From Sepiola atlantica (taxonomy: Eukaryota > Mollusca > Cephalopoda > Sepiida > Sepiolidae): a DNA stretch of 64,000 nucleotides. How positions within the stretch are numbered: the stretch's first letter is position 1; each line of letters begins with the position of its first letter. The stretch is taken from the NCBI GenBank assembly GCA_963556195.1, contig OY744531.1, positions 108,417,620-108,481,619 of the forward strand. Reading direction: 5' to 3'. The notes beneath the pieces are model-generated. The model saw only the letters and a program-made list of their open reading frames with translations. It searched no databases and was not told where the DNA came from. Shown here piece by piece: positions 12,198 to 21,934 of this stretch. The position numbers and the translations under genes are program-made.

Positions 12198-13500
12198 ATG
12201 CTCTTAATTTTTAACTTTGATTCTTAATTAATCGAGCACTCTGCTGGGATTTTTCCTACCATTCTACAAAGAATTTATATATATATATATATATATATTG
12301 TGGAAATTTCGGTATGTTTTCTAGTAAGTCATGGATTACTTCCCTTTGTTTGAGACCGTTTGAGGGTGAAGGCTTTCAGTTTTTGCTTACGTGCCAGGTT
12401 GAAGGTCACATGGATTATTTTGCGTAGGAGTTGGGTTAGGTTGACGCCATTTTGTGTCACATGGTTTCTATTTTTAGAAATGATGCATTAGTTCTGTCTC
12501 GATTTGATATTGGCACGAAGTTTAATCAGAACAGAGTTGGGCGCCTGACAGTCGACACCTGTAAAAACTGTTTCTCCGTCCATAGGTGGGACGTTAAATT
12601 TTGAGAAGAATTTCTACTTGAAGAAATTTAAGAGATAGAGTATCTCTTGGCAGGAACTGCCTTTTATGTATGAAATATTCTTCCTTCGGTCAACGAATAT
12701 TTCCCTTTGAAGATGTTTCAGGTCAGAGACTTGGAATGAAGAATTATGGAGAATTTGAACGAGATAAAAATATCTCCGGGCACGAAATTGCCTATGTTGA
12801 AGAGCTTAGCTCCCGGGAACTGGAATACTTTGCTGTTGAGAAGATTCTGAATCAGAGATTAAGAATCGTAAAGTGTGATCGTCCTTGCAACACAGATCGA
12901 TTTGAAAGAGATAACTTTGAAAATTGGATCCTCACATGATCGCGTGTGATGCTATTTGGGACAAACTGTGAAAAAATCAAGTATTATGTTTATCTGAAAT
13001 TTGGACTGTTCTAGTGACGTATTTCTTACGTTGGGTTTGCTATAAGAAAATTATAGAAGAAAAGGAAAGAAAAAGGAAAAAAGGAACTTTGTGACAGACG
13101 TTTGATGAAATAAATTTAAAAAAAGAGGTTATTTTTACCATGGAAATTATGTCGGCCTTCAGCACGGTTTGTCAATTTTATTACTTTTGATTGTAACTTT
13201 TGTGTAAAGAAAAAAAAGAGACTATTTGATTGATTTTGTAAGAATACTGCCTTTATAGTAAGTTCATGTTTTAAAAGGATTTATTCCCTTTTTAAGATTG
13301 TGTCTATTTTTTGTTGTATCTAACTTTAATGTTAAGAAATCCTGATGTAATTTTTTTGATTTTTATTTTTTTTGTACGTTATCTAGGAATAATTTATTTA
13401 TTCCAGCTCTGGAAAAAAAAGCAGTCCAAGCTACCTTTTTTTGTAAATAAAACTTTATTTTAACTTTTATGAACATCTTGTACTCGTCCATTCCTTCTCT
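12198..13500 (+). other. Unassigned segment with 89-codon ORF
   Basis: After a short TA tract (12276-12298) comes about 1.2 kb of less repetitive DNA. An 89-codon ORF at 12670-12939 (starts MKYSSFGQRIF) has mixed composition but resembles nothing I recognise. An AATAAA lies near 13447. It could be part of a decayed retroelement. I see no splice structure or second exon that would make it a host gene. Confidence 0.3.
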
Positions 13501-14189
13501 CTTGTTATAATTTTTTTTGTGATAATTCTCCTAGGTAACATGACTTTTGTTTAGAGCGGTTTTCGTTAACACCCACGAAAAATCCGACAATATATATATA
13601 ACTTTATTTTCGGGAGATTTAAAACAAAGAATTAAAAACGCAGTTAAGCATCTTATGTAAAGTACGCAAATAATGATGACGTCATCGATTTTGTGGTACG
13701 CTTTGGAAAACAACCTCGGTTAATGTTGTGTTTTCTTCTTCTTTTCTCTGTGTTTATTTATACGTTGCAATTTCCTTCTTTTAAGTTCTCCTGTTTGTTA
13801 ATAATGCATTTCTTCTCTCGTTGCCATTTCGTTATCTGAGCAGATCAAGTTTTTAAAAGTAAGGGTTTGGCACGGATCATGTATCAGTTCCGCCTTGGAT
13901 CAAATTATCAGCATGGCGTGCGTTCTAGGAGCTTGTTTGTTGATTTATTTTTTAAATACGAAAACGAAGCAGCAATTAATTGAAACTGGAACGGGAGGGA
14001 CTGTGTAGCGGTCATAAACATAGACCTATTTTCTATCTCCGAAAAATGTCCCCGTTGAGTGAGCTGGTCACACACTGACCAATCAACCTGCAGGGCGCAT
14101 GAATTACTTCTGTCGACCGAAGAACTACTTCGGCCCCTTTGGGAATCTCAGGCGGTCACCAGAGAAACCCCGGCAAGCAACGAGGAAAC

Positions 14190-14242
<53 letters not shown>

Positions 14243-14910
14243 GCCCCTGTTCACTGAACGATCACAGCAAATACTATCTTCGCCTGAAGATAGTTGCTGA
14301 CATACCTCAGGAACTGATTCCCTGCAGACTACAACATTGTCGTGTTCAATATCAACAAATACTTGTCGAGCTGTCTTCTTAAGTAATCAATTTTTGTCTA
14401 ATCTATCCATTTCTTTCAATCCTCTCACGGTGTTGTACGTATTCCAGCCGAAAATCTTATTAATTCTTATCATCGAGTGGCTTTTGATCTTGCTAAGTGG
14501 TGACTCATTATCATAAAAAGAATCACCATTGGATTCCTCGTCAAATTTGATCAGAGAAAATGATGTATTTGATGTAAGTTTGTTTTCAATCCCATCGCCG
14601 GACAGACAGACAGACCACATATATAATACTAAAACCTTCATTTGTTTGTTTGTACAATTTATTTTTTCGATGGTGGGAACAAGATCCAATGAGACGAAAA
14701 ATTGTAGAAGGATGGGGGAATACAGGAGGGAGACTATAAAATGTAGTAGTACCAACGTCAGAGAAAGAGAGAAAAAGGATGACGTAAATACATAAATAAA
14801 TAACATAAATAAAGAAGAAAAGGAAAATTAGAAAATTACAGATTATTATGAATATGACAATATAGAGTTCAGTGCTGGGGACACAAGTACACAGAGGTCC
14901 TTGCATAATT
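13501..14910. other. Non-coding, with (CT)n at 14192-14240
   Basis: Contains a CT dinucleotide run of about 48 bp. Overlapping ORFs of 60-139 codons on both strands have no recognisable domain. No RNA gene was found. Confidence 0.45.
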
Positions 14911-14914
14911 TTGT

Positions 14915-15205
14915 TTTATTCGGACTACATTTCATCTTGAGTGTTATCATTACAACGTTTCGGCCGATGTAACCTCCGCCCTTCTTCAGGTGTATCTCTT
15001 CGAATTCGGGAATCTGAACCTAATTTCGAACGGAATCCTTTATTTAATCCACGGGGTAGCATGCTCTTGTTCCGTCAGCCATGACTGGGAGAAGTCTTCA
15101 GTAATTCGCAATTCTTTGTATCACCCGCATCGAGGATTGAACCTTCAACCTACAGATGACTATCACTTGGAACTGAATTTAACTTAGTACTATATCCACT
15201 GCGTA
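14915..15205 (-). mobile_element. tRNA-derived SINE (family T), minus copy
   Basis: Read on the minus strand: a tRNA-like head with a box-B-like GGTTCAATCC near 15125-15140, a body with CAGTCATGGCTGACGGAAC, then CCTGAAGAAGG...CCGAAACG, and the tail AACACTCAAGATG...GTAGTCCGAA. Related copies are at 40.1, 45.1 and 60.6 kb. Body and tail match the 60.6-kb copy closely. Confidence 0.7.
14948..14992 (-). ncRNA. Hammerhead-like motif of SINE family T (imperfect)
   Basis: CUGAAGA (minus, 14983-14989), then an extra A, a GGCC-type stem and CCGAAAC. In the family consensus stem II would be GGCC/GGCC with a bulged A. Stem I is at most three pairs (CAC/GUG), so self-cleavage is doubtful. Confidence 0.35.
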
Positions 15206-15290
15206 ACGGAGGTTACAGCGGCCGAAACGTTGTGATGATAACACTCAAGATGAGAAATGTAGTCCGAATAACCAAAATTATGCAAATTAT
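15205..15290 (+). mobile_element. SINE family T tail fragment, plus strand
   Basis: Carries GGAGGTTACAGCGGCC-GAAACGTTG and the same tail as the minus copy next door, but without the CUGAAGA half. The two face each other as an inverted pair. Confidence 0.65.
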
Positions 15291-16249
15291 CAATCCTCAT
15301 CTCAAAAATTCAGAAATATAACAGAGGTCCTTATCCTACACCGGGCAATCCGGGGAGACTTTTGAGTTTATAGTATTAGATGAATACCCGTCCCAGGATG
15401 GGGAAAAATGATTCCCGAACAGAAAAGTTTTGCACCACTTTTATGCGCCCTTATTAAAATAAAAACCAAGATATAATAATACTAAACCTTATGTCTAGAA
15501 TCTTTATTCAAATTTTGATCAAAATCCATTATATGATTTTGATTCTAGAAAATTTCTAAAATTTAAGTCTTAAGAAGTCTTAAGAAGAAATTTAAATTCA
15601 GGGAATCTTGCTTAATTGGTGTCTAATGATTATGGATCAAATTTAATGCAAATCTGAAATATCTCAATTTTTAAAGAGGGGATTGTGCCCATATTATGCC
15701 AGCTAAAATCCCTGTAAAATACTTCAAAGAAACTGAAATTAAAGAAATGTTTATTAATTAATGTCTAGTACCTATTGTTAAAATTTCACAAAATTTCACA
15801 AAAATCGCGGGGTATCTGAATTTTCACGGAGGACATCCGCCTCCTTTTTACTTCCTTTGAATAAAACTAAATTAAAGTAAATATAGCCCACATTATTACC
15901 CCTTACGCCCAGCAGCTGTGTTTCAACCTTCGGAATAATTAGTTAATTAATTTAGGAGTGAATCCTATACATACAAATAAATAAACATATCCACATACCA
16001 AAATGTATATAGATAGATATTCGTTTGAAAATAATACTTATCACTTATTCATGAATGCGGCTCACAATAGTCGACAGACGACACCCTGAGGAAGGAATCG
16101 TTACTCGAAACGTCGGTTATACGATCCAATAAGGAAGCGATATCAATTTTAATATTTATAATGTGAATATATGAACGCTAGCGTAGCGTAAGCAGTTCAA
16201 TATAATCGATGAAGCAATGTTCATTGAATTTCACAAAGACTGCCACTCA
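15291..16249. other. AT-rich DNA, no gene seen
   Basis: No ORF or repeat family recognised. A CTGAGGAAGG...CTCGAAACG string near 16088-16120 is hammerhead-like but lacks a convincing stem II. Confidence 0.45.
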
Positions 16250-16262
16250 GATTCACGCAGTA
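16250..16262. repeat. Target-site duplication, left copy
   Basis: GATTCACGCAGTA, repeated exactly at 16597-16609, bounds the U2-headed SINE between them. Confidence 0.85.
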
Positions 16263-16596
16263 TTGATTTACTCCTCTCCAGGAGTTAGGCACAAGGCCAG
16301 TTTTTATCTTACTCCTACAAGTAAGATGTGACCCAAGGTCGGGTCGGGAAAGTGGGGTTTAAAAATTGCCTGGGCAGCCCCGTCGGCATTCCCCGGTAGG
16401 GGCGCCTCAGACAGTAAGCAATAAACTTACTCCTTCCCAAAGAAGGGAGGCGAAGCCTGGGAGGATGGACCTCCTAGAACTGCACAGGACAGACCCATAG
16501 ACCGGCGTAAATCAAGCCCTGAAGGCCAAGACAATACCAGTCTATGGGGTGCAGTATCCATCAGAACAGATACTACACTTTGATCTTAGCCAAAAG
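16263..16596 (-). mobile_element. SINE with U2-snRNA-derived head
   Basis: On the minus strand the element begins at 16596 with CCTTTTGGCTAAGATCAA, then GTGTAGTATCTGTTCT. This is the U2 snRNA 5' region including the GUAGUA branch-point-recognition string, with one extra A. The body then departs from U2, keeping a GACTGGTATTGTC reminiscent of the U2 3' half. It includes a CATCCTCCCAGGC segment and ends GAGGAGTAAATCAA at 16263. A perfect 13-bp target-site duplication flanks the 334-bp unit, showing retrotransposition as a discrete RNA. It lacks the first roughly 12 U2 bases and the U2 middle, so it is not a U2 gene. snRNA-headed SINEs (SINEU) are known in vertebrates. A related body is at 44.69-44.90 kb. 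Confidence 0.85.
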
Positions 16597-16609
16597 GATT
16601 CACGCAGTA
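16597..16609. repeat. Target-site duplication, right copy
   Basis: Exact repeat of 16250-16262, immediately upstream of the U2-like 5' end. Confidence 0.85.
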
Positions 16610-16941
16610 GATGAGTGGTTGTAGATTAAAATTTACACTTCAGTTTTGCTTCATGCACGAAAAAAAAAAAGAAAAAAAAAGAGAGAGGCTTCGTGGCGCA
16701 AGTCGTTTGTGCATTTGGACTACGAAACGCACGAATGACGACGCAATGAAGTGTTGCGACATCTGGCGATGACGTCACAGATCACGTGTGTTCCAGCATT
16801 TTTTTTTTTTTATCTTTGAATCGCACGATCACCTGCTGCTCCCAATTTCAACTTGATTAATTCTACAACCACAGATAATGATTATAATTAGTTACTTTTG
16901 CGTCTGGTTAGCCGTCCTTATATATCGCACATCAAGGAATC

Positions 16942-16947
<6 letters not shown>
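16610..16947. other. Non-coding spacer
   Basis: A-rich and T-rich runs. CTTCGTGGCGCAAGTCG near 16688 vaguely resembles a tRNA D-arm region, without a recognisable box B. Confidence 0.35.

Positions 16948-17005
<58 letters not shown>
16948..17005. repeat. (TA)n array
   Basis: About 58 bp. Left outer flank of the inverted SINE-HHR pair. Confidence 0.95.
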
Positions 17006-17009
<4 letters not shown>

Positions 17010-17027
17010 TTTCTTGAATGTGAGATG

Positions 17028-17220
17028 ATATATATAATTATTTCCACAATCAGACAACGCCGCAGCCCACAACCTATGAAAAGAAACAAACCAGAAGTCC
17101 TAGACTCGAGTTTCGCCCTCCTTTGGGCTCATCAGTAGAACACATCCGAACTCAGGATTCGAAACCCGAGTCACTTGCATGCGAAGCGAGTACTCTGCCA
17201 CTGAGCTACCTCGCCACATA
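17028..17220 (-). mobile_element. tRNA-like SINE fused to hammerhead (family S), minus copy
   Basis: On the minus strand: GTGGCGAGGTAGCTCAGTGG (box A region), an anticodon-like loop TTCGCAT, and GGGTTTCGAATCC (box B with an extra T). A hammerhead and a tail GGTTGTGGGCTGCGGCG follow. The loop reads like tRNA-Ala, but no acceptor stem forms after the T-arm, so this is a pol-III SINE head rather than a tRNA gene. It pairs with the plus copy at 17385-17563. Confidence 0.82.
17097..17141 (-). ncRNA. Hammerhead ribozyme, SINE family S, minus copy
   Basis: Stem I GUUCUA/UAGGAC, CUGAUGA (17129-17135), stem II GCCC/GGGC with loop UCCUUU on the plus strand, GAA, stem III from palindromic ACUCGAGU, cleavage after GUC. 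All canonical core bases are present. Confidence 0.85.
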
Positions 17221-17384
17221 CAAGAAAAAAAAAAAAAAAAAAAAATCCTACTTGTGAGACATCGGCCTGGGTTCATAGTAGTTGGATGACTACACCCCTT
17301 GTTGAAAAGAGTAGGTAAATTCCACAGTCGGTCATCGCCGCGGTTCGCTTAATCTGTGTAAATTAATAGACATTCTTGTATGTG
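17221..17384. other. Spacer between inverted SINE copies
   Basis: Begins with a poly-A run (about 17227-17245) and then unique sequence. It separates the two family S copies. Confidence 0.6.
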
Positions 17385-17558
17385 GCGAGGTAGCTCAGTG
17401 GCAGAGTACTCGCTTACCATGCAAGTGACTCGGGTTTCGAATCCTGAGTTCGGATGTGTTCTACTGATGAGCCCAAAGGAGGGCGAAACTCGAGTCTAGG
17501 ACTTCCGGTTTGTTTCTTTTCATAGGTTGTGGGCTGCGGCGTTGTCTGATTGTGGAAA

Positions 17559-17563
<5 letters not shown>
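17385..17563 (+). mobile_element. tRNA-like SINE fused to hammerhead (family S), plus copy
   Basis: Box A region TAGCTCAGTGG near 17391, anticodon-like loop TTACCAT, box B GGGTTTCGAATCC near 17432, hammerhead at 17458-17502, then a tail ending GATTGTGGAAATAATTA at the next (TA)n. The two copies differ in the anticodon loop (ACC here, CGC in the minus copy). Confidence 0.82.
17458..17502 (+). ncRNA. Hammerhead ribozyme, SINE family S, plus copy
   Basis: GUUCUA (17458-17463), CUGAUGA (17464-17470), GCCC-AAAGGA-GGGC (17471-17484), GAA, palindromic ACUCGAGU (17488-17495), predicted cleavage after C17496, UAGGAC (17497-17502). Stem I has six pairs, one of them a G-U. With only two stable pairs in a monomer stem III, dimeric folding is plausible, as known for short-stem-III type I hammerheads. 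Confidence 0.88.

Positions 17564-17600
<37 letters not shown>
17564..17600. repeat. (TA)n array
   Basis: Separates the family S SINE from the MITE. Confidence 0.95.
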
Positions 17601-17604
<4 letters not shown>

Positions 17605-17977
17605 GGGCAAAAATAAGGGTCCTATTTTAAAAAATTCATAACTTTTTTATTTATTGATTTTTTAATTTTTTTTTTTTAGAATAAGTAAAGGACCCCTTCC
17701 GAAGCAAGCACGAGCCGTATTAGCCCTAAGGAACGTACCCTCATTTAGAAAACATTATTTTTGCTTAAAAAACTCAAAACAGTGTAAAAAACAATACTTT
17801 AGTTTTTGTAAGTTTTAAGAAGTGTTTTTCGGCTAAAATTTGTTTTGTTTATTTCAAAAAATCTCGGAAGGGTCAGTCTACACACACATAAAGTTTGGTG
17901 AGTTTAACTTTTATTTTGTGGAAGTTATTCAAATTCAAGTTATTCAAATTTAAAGATAGGACCCTTATTTTGGCCCA

Positions 17978-17980
<3 letters not shown>
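17601..17980. mobile_element. MITE-like element with terminal inverted repeats in TA
   Basis: The left end GGGTGGGCAAAAATAAGGG mirrors the right end, whose complement reads TGGTGGGCCAAAATAAGGG. About 25 bp of inverted repeat continue to GTCCTAT. It is flanked by TA on both sides, as expected for Tc1/mariner-type TA target choice. About 380 bp, no transposase ORF, so non-autonomous. Confidence 0.75.

Positions 17981-17981
<1 letters not shown>

Positions 17982-18034
<53 letters not shown>
17982..18034. repeat. (TA)n array
   Basis: About 53 bp between the MITE and the next repeat. Confidence 0.95.
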
Positions 18035-18038
<4 letters not shown>

Positions 18039-18039
18039 A

Positions 18040-18300
18040 TGGTAATAATCCAGGTGAAAAATATCCACAGGGTGGTAATCCAGAGAATTTTAACCGGGTT
18101 TATAAAAAGTGCTCAATATCAAAATAGAGCTTTATATATGATAATTTTATTTACACAGACATGTACAAAATCTGCGACACTGGCATGTCGATGTTATCGA
18201 TCAACAGTTACTATAAACTGAGATCTCATCAGGCAGACTTAGAATCCGATCTTAACCTCAGATCATATTTGGAGAGAACCCTCGATTAATTGAGAATTAA
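18040..18300 (-). mobile_element. Dispersed repeat D with variant hammerhead, copy 1
   Basis: Shares GTAATCCAGGT...ACATCCACAGG, TATAAAAAGTGCTCAATATC and the TCTGCGACACTGGCATGTCG block with 46.02-46.26 kb. The latter block recurs inverted at 47.0-47.17 kb. The phrase 'GTGCTCAATA(T/A)C' also occurs near 19.68 kb, linking several HHR repeats to a common 3' end. Confidence 0.65.
18171..18237 (-). ncRNA. Variant hammerhead with GAUAA core, copy 1
   Basis: Minus strand: stem I UCUGC/GCAGA, CUGAUGA, stem II GAUC/GAUC plus CAGUU/AACUG, then GAUAACAU instead of GAAACAU, and GUGUC at the cleavage position. All three stems form, but the GAA triad is interrupted by a U. Confidence 0.5.
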
Positions 18301-18312
18301 AGCTAAAAATTA

Positions 18313-18660
18313 AGAGCGTAATATTTATTCATTTTGGTACAGAAAAATTAGTACAACATTCGTACTGTCGGTTTCAAGCACGGAAGGACTTAGCCATCCG
18401 GCTCTCTTCAGCTTCTGTTGTCATCTGTTTCGGAAATGTGAAGTCACGTGTCACTCTCGTTTGGACGCGTTATTTGCTTAGAGTGTTATGTATGTTTGTT
18501 TAAATTTAGTGGAAGGAAGGTTTAATAAGGTTTGGAAAAAAGGGGGAAGGGTGAAAAGTAACAGTTGAGTTTTAAACCGGATAAGATTTAAAGAGATATA
18601 AAAAATAAAAAAGTAAACAAATATTTCTATATAAATCCCGTGAGTCAATATTATGAGTAT
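18313..18660 (-). mobile_element. PLE family A terminal region
   Basis: Minus-strand 3' end of a PLE closely matching 47.57-47.90 kb: HHR, then GTTATGTATGTTTG and an A/G-rich tract, breaking at about 18660 where plus-strand PLE coding sequence begins. The junction creates a head-to-head fold-back like the 8-12 kb palindrome, but asymmetric. Confidence 0.75.
18353..18421 (-). ncRNA. Hammerhead ribozyme, PLE family A, copy 3
   Basis: Same layout as 12096-12164. Stem II CGGA/UCCG, stem I ACAAC/GUUGU. Stem III has one mismatch (ACC/AGU). Confidence 0.7.
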
Positions 18661-18942
18661 CGTATATTTGGCCGTTACAAAAACAAGGCAAATACAGCAC
18701 TCGTGACCTGGATATGGCAACTTAAAGATGAAAAGACACCCGTCACCATCAAATGGAAAGTAATTGAGAGAAGACCATCCTTATCTTCAACCATAAATAG
18801 ATGTCCTCTGTGTGACGCTGAAAAATACCATATATTAATGGCCATCATTGACCCAAATACAGTCTGTTTGAATATTCGAGATGCAATCTTTAAGAGGTGC
18901 ATCCACAGGAGACAAGCACTACTCATAAACTGGACTTACTGA
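18661..18942 (+). pseudogene. PLE endonuclease C-terminal fragment
   Basis: The open frame through 18640-18942 encodes, from 18676, RYKNKANTAL-like sequence, WKVIERR, NRCPLCDAEKYH and the C-terminal RRQALLINW of PLE family A. The Cys motif and the YIG part of the nuclease are missing, so it is inactive. Residues before 18676 come from the inverted terminal sequence. About 85% of aligned residues match the palindrome copies by eye. Confidence 0.85.
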
Positions 18943-19480
18943 TTCACATAAAAGCCTAGCTACACCCCCTCTGCCAAATGCATAACCCCATAATTGCCCT
19001 ATTAAATACCGACTTCCACTCCAGAAAATTTTCCCAACTATCACCTCTCATAAATATAAATAAAATTAAAAAATACGAACAAATACCTTAATCAACCCAT
19101 ATCTACACCACTTTTCAAGAGCAATAATTATAACTTTCCCAAAAATATTTCTTCAATCATTAAGAGGGCAACCCCACCATTTCTCGGTCATAATGCTAAT
19201 CTCCCATATCTCCCAAACAGATCCAATCTTGCCGACCCAATCCTTACTCTTTTCTCTAAACCAGTTTTAATCAGTATACAAATTTTATCACCCTCATAAG
19301 TATTCACTATACCTTAATTAATAATGTTAAATCCCGAATATAAATCATTCAAAAACCCTGCAGAGTTACTGCCCTTAGACCGCCCGGATGAAATCTTTAT
19401 TTAAATTCCTTTGGGTGCTTGAAAAGGCCGGAGGGTCGAAATAAATTATTGCACCGGTGATTATGTGATTCCGTGTTACT
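18943..19480 (+). mobile_element. PLE family A 3' UTR
   Basis: Matches, inverted, 48.06-48.55 kb: CCCTGCAGAGTTACTGCC, CCGCCCGGATGAAATC and the TCACCTCTCATAAATATAA block. It ends before the ribozyme. Confidence 0.7.
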
Positions 19481-19555
19481 TTATTTTATTCTTGTTCTGT
19501 TTATTACATTGAGCTTTCACACTCGGATTTCCTTCTGGAATTTATTTCACTCTAA

Positions 19556-19557
<2 letters not shown>

Positions 19558-19610
<53 letters not shown>
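19558..19610. repeat. (TA)n array
   Basis: Left outer flank of the inverted HHR pair at 19.6-20.0 kb. Confidence 0.95.
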
Positions 19611-19612
<2 letters not shown>

Positions 19613-19730
19613 ACATGTGTAGTATTAGTTTCTGTAGATGTAAATCCGTTGAAACGCAAGTGTTTATAAAAAGTGCTCAATAACAAGTAAAGCTGTTTTT
19701 AAGTATACATTTTTATTTAAACAAACATTA

Positions 19731-19796
19731 TTGGTTACATATGTGCATACATGTTTCGGTTGTACTCTACACAGAGAGTCAACCTCTTCAGACCAA
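19731..19796 (-). ncRNA. Hammerhead ribozyme, family G, left
   Basis: Stem I UUGGU/ACCAA, CUGAAGA (minus 19785-19791), stem II GGUUG/CAACC, GAA, stem III ACAU/AUGU, predicted cleavage after GUA. Confidence 0.8.
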
Positions 19797-19935
19797 AGAA
19801 GACAGAGAAGTGAGATGAATTTGAAAAACGTTCCCTTTTAGTAACTCTTTTTTTTGGATGAGATATTATCCACAAAAATGATATGATTTATTTAAACCGA
19901 AAGTTTTCCAAATCCATCTCACTTCTCTGTTTTCT

Positions 19936-20001
19936 TTGGTCTGAAGAGGTTGAACCTCTGTTAAGAGTACAACCGAAACATGTATGCACATATGTAACCA
20001 A
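19936..20001 (+). ncRNA. Hammerhead ribozyme, family G, right
   Basis: UUGGU (19936-19940), CUGAAGA (19941-19947), GGUUG...CAACC (19948-19974), GAA, ACAU...AUGU, H17 = A19996, ACCAA (19997-20001). The stem II loop differs from the left copy by small changes while the paired bases are kept. Confidence 0.82.
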
Positions 20002-20027
20002 TAATATTGGTATAAATAAAAATTTAT

Positions 20028-20032
<5 letters not shown>

Positions 20033-20106
<74 letters not shown>
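20033..20106. repeat. (TA)n array
   Basis: About 74 bp, shared as a flank by the family G pair and the next SINE. Confidence 0.95.
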
Positions 20107-20110
<4 letters not shown>

Positions 20111-20129
20111 TTGACTGGCTGTATTTTAA

Positions 20130-20460
<331 letters not shown>

Positions 20461-20461
20461 A

Positions 20462-20600
20462 GAGAGCGCAATGTAATAGATGTTCTGTCTTCATGAAGCC
20501 ATTCTCCCGTGTATTACCGCCTTCTTTGGGGAGAGGTTTAGTGTTGTATATGTTATGTCGTCACGATGTCTTCCCCAAACGCTGTATCACATCACACGAT
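20462..20600 (+). repeat. Diverged 66-bp U2-like satellite units
   Basis: Two to three weak units: TGTTCTGTCTTCATGA...CTCCCGTGTATTACCGCC, then TTTAGTGTTGTATATGTTATGTCG. Strongly decayed. Confidence 0.5.
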
Positions 20601-20969
20601 GATTTATTATTTTGTTGACTTTTGTTGACACAGTTTTCTTTTGTGTTTGTTTTTATTACTTCTTTTTAAATAGAAGTTTTTATAAAACCCGAATTAATTT
20701 GTAATTTCTTATCTGTATAATAATCCGCTAATGCATTTCAGATTATATTTAAAACATGTTCTTCCTTTACTACCACCACTTGTCGTCTCATTCGCACCAC
20801 TCCCATATCTACTACGTTCAGTGTGCAGACAATCGACCAAACAAGACCATCAGAGTTTTAGCGTTACATCGATTCAAAGTTTGGTTAGAAACGTACAAAC
20901 ACAGAAGTTCTATCATAGAGAGAATATAATATTAATTCATTTAAGTCCGCTTTAATTCCGAACTGGCAT
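20601..20969. other. Non-coding spacer
   Basis: No feature recognised. Confidence 0.4.
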
Positions 20970-21001
20970 ATGTTAGGGTTAGGGTTAGGGTTAGGGTTAG
21001 G
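20970..21001 (+). repeat. Interstitial telomeric repeat (TTAGGG)n
   Basis: Five consecutive TTAGGG-type units, intact. Confidence 0.95.
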
Positions 21002-21760
21002 GATCAACATGTTGGTCGTGTGTGATGAGAGGCGAGGACTGGCGGTACATGCAAAGATAAGCCCGATGGCATTTAAGATTACATATCCAAGATGGTCACG
21101 CATTCTTTATTCAATCGAAGCGACCATCTTGGCTGTAAAACTTTGCGGCCTTCATTTTCAGTCAATCGAGTTCTTTCACCTCGACAATTTCCTCTTCGTC
21201 ATATAAATAATGTAATAGTTTTGAATACTTTTTTCTTGACGGAAGATTTTCAGCCTTCTCCATAAGAAAGCGCTGTTTTCTTATCACTCGCAACAACCGG
21301 GCCCGTCAAGGAGATGCCTTGATGGGGGCCAAATAAATGACGACACATACCACAGTCAGCATCCGCTTACATCTGTCCTGCTTGATATAGATAAGTTTAA
21401 TCTTACAGGCTATTTCGCCTCGGGGCGGCGGCGGCGGCGGCGGCGGCGGGGGGGGGGGGTTAACTCCTGATTCTAACTTGACTTTTGTTCGTTCGCCTTC
21501 GAGGGATTATTTGCTAAGGGAAATTTCAAACGAAACCAAACAGCCAGTGAACAAGCGATCACCACATTTTGTTATTATTCGGTCACCATTTATCAAGGCC
21601 AAAAGCCACTAGAGGATAAGGGTCAACGGGATGGAATGATTGTCAGCCGAAAGATGGAGAACATTATGGGGGTACTAAATTTGATCAATGCAATGAACTA
21701 GGGAAAGAGAAAGTGGACCCTGGGTTTACTTAGTGCAGCCTCGTAACTCTCGCTTCCCTT
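21002..21760. other. Non-coding; GGC run and poly-G at 21424-21459
   Basis: (GGC)n passes into poly-G. The rest is unassigned. Confidence 0.5.
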
Positions 21761-21764
21761 ATTT

Positions 21765-21840
21765 TGTCCTTTAGTCCTCACATTTCATGAGCGATGTTTC
21801 TGACAAAGGGGGAAGCATTGCTGTTTTCTGGGTCGGAATA
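21765..21840 (-). mobile_element. Fragment of dispersed repeat L
   Basis: TTTGTCCTTTAGTCCTCACATTTCATGA and GCTGTTTTCTGGGTCGGAAT match, inverted, 57.88-57.96 kb and 55.08-55.13 kb. The LINE-like tail is absent here. Confidence 0.65.
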
Positions 21841-21855
21841 ATAAAAATCATGATG

Positions 21856-21930
<75 letters not shown>
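21856..21930. repeat. (AAT)n array
   Basis: About 70 bp of AAT/ATA ending in GAT units. Confidence 0.95.

Positions 21931-21934
<4 letters not shown>

Larger units (their letters stand above)
19616..20032. mobile_element. Inverted repeat with a hammerhead in each arm (family G)
   Basis: Arms of about 110-120 bp (near 19725-19840 and 19905-20010) are reverse complements. They share CATCTCACTTCTCTG, the ribozyme and ACATATGTAACCAATAAT. (TA)n bounds both outer sides. No coding sequence. Confidence 0.8.

Noticed and set aside
16085..16125. Hammerhead candidate CTGAGGAAGG...CTCGAAACGTC
   Set aside because: Core boxes exist, but I could not form a stem II of more than one or two pairs.
16563..16597. 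Functional U2 snRNA gene
   Set aside because: Only about 35 bases match U2 well; the first roughly 12 bases and the rest of U2 are absent, and a target-site duplication shows it is a retroposed SINE.
17150..17450. Two possible tRNA genes (Ala-like and Gly-like anticodon loops)
   Set aside because: Box A and B are good but no acceptor stem closes after the T-arm, box B has an extra base, and sequence continues into a hammerhead and SINE tail.
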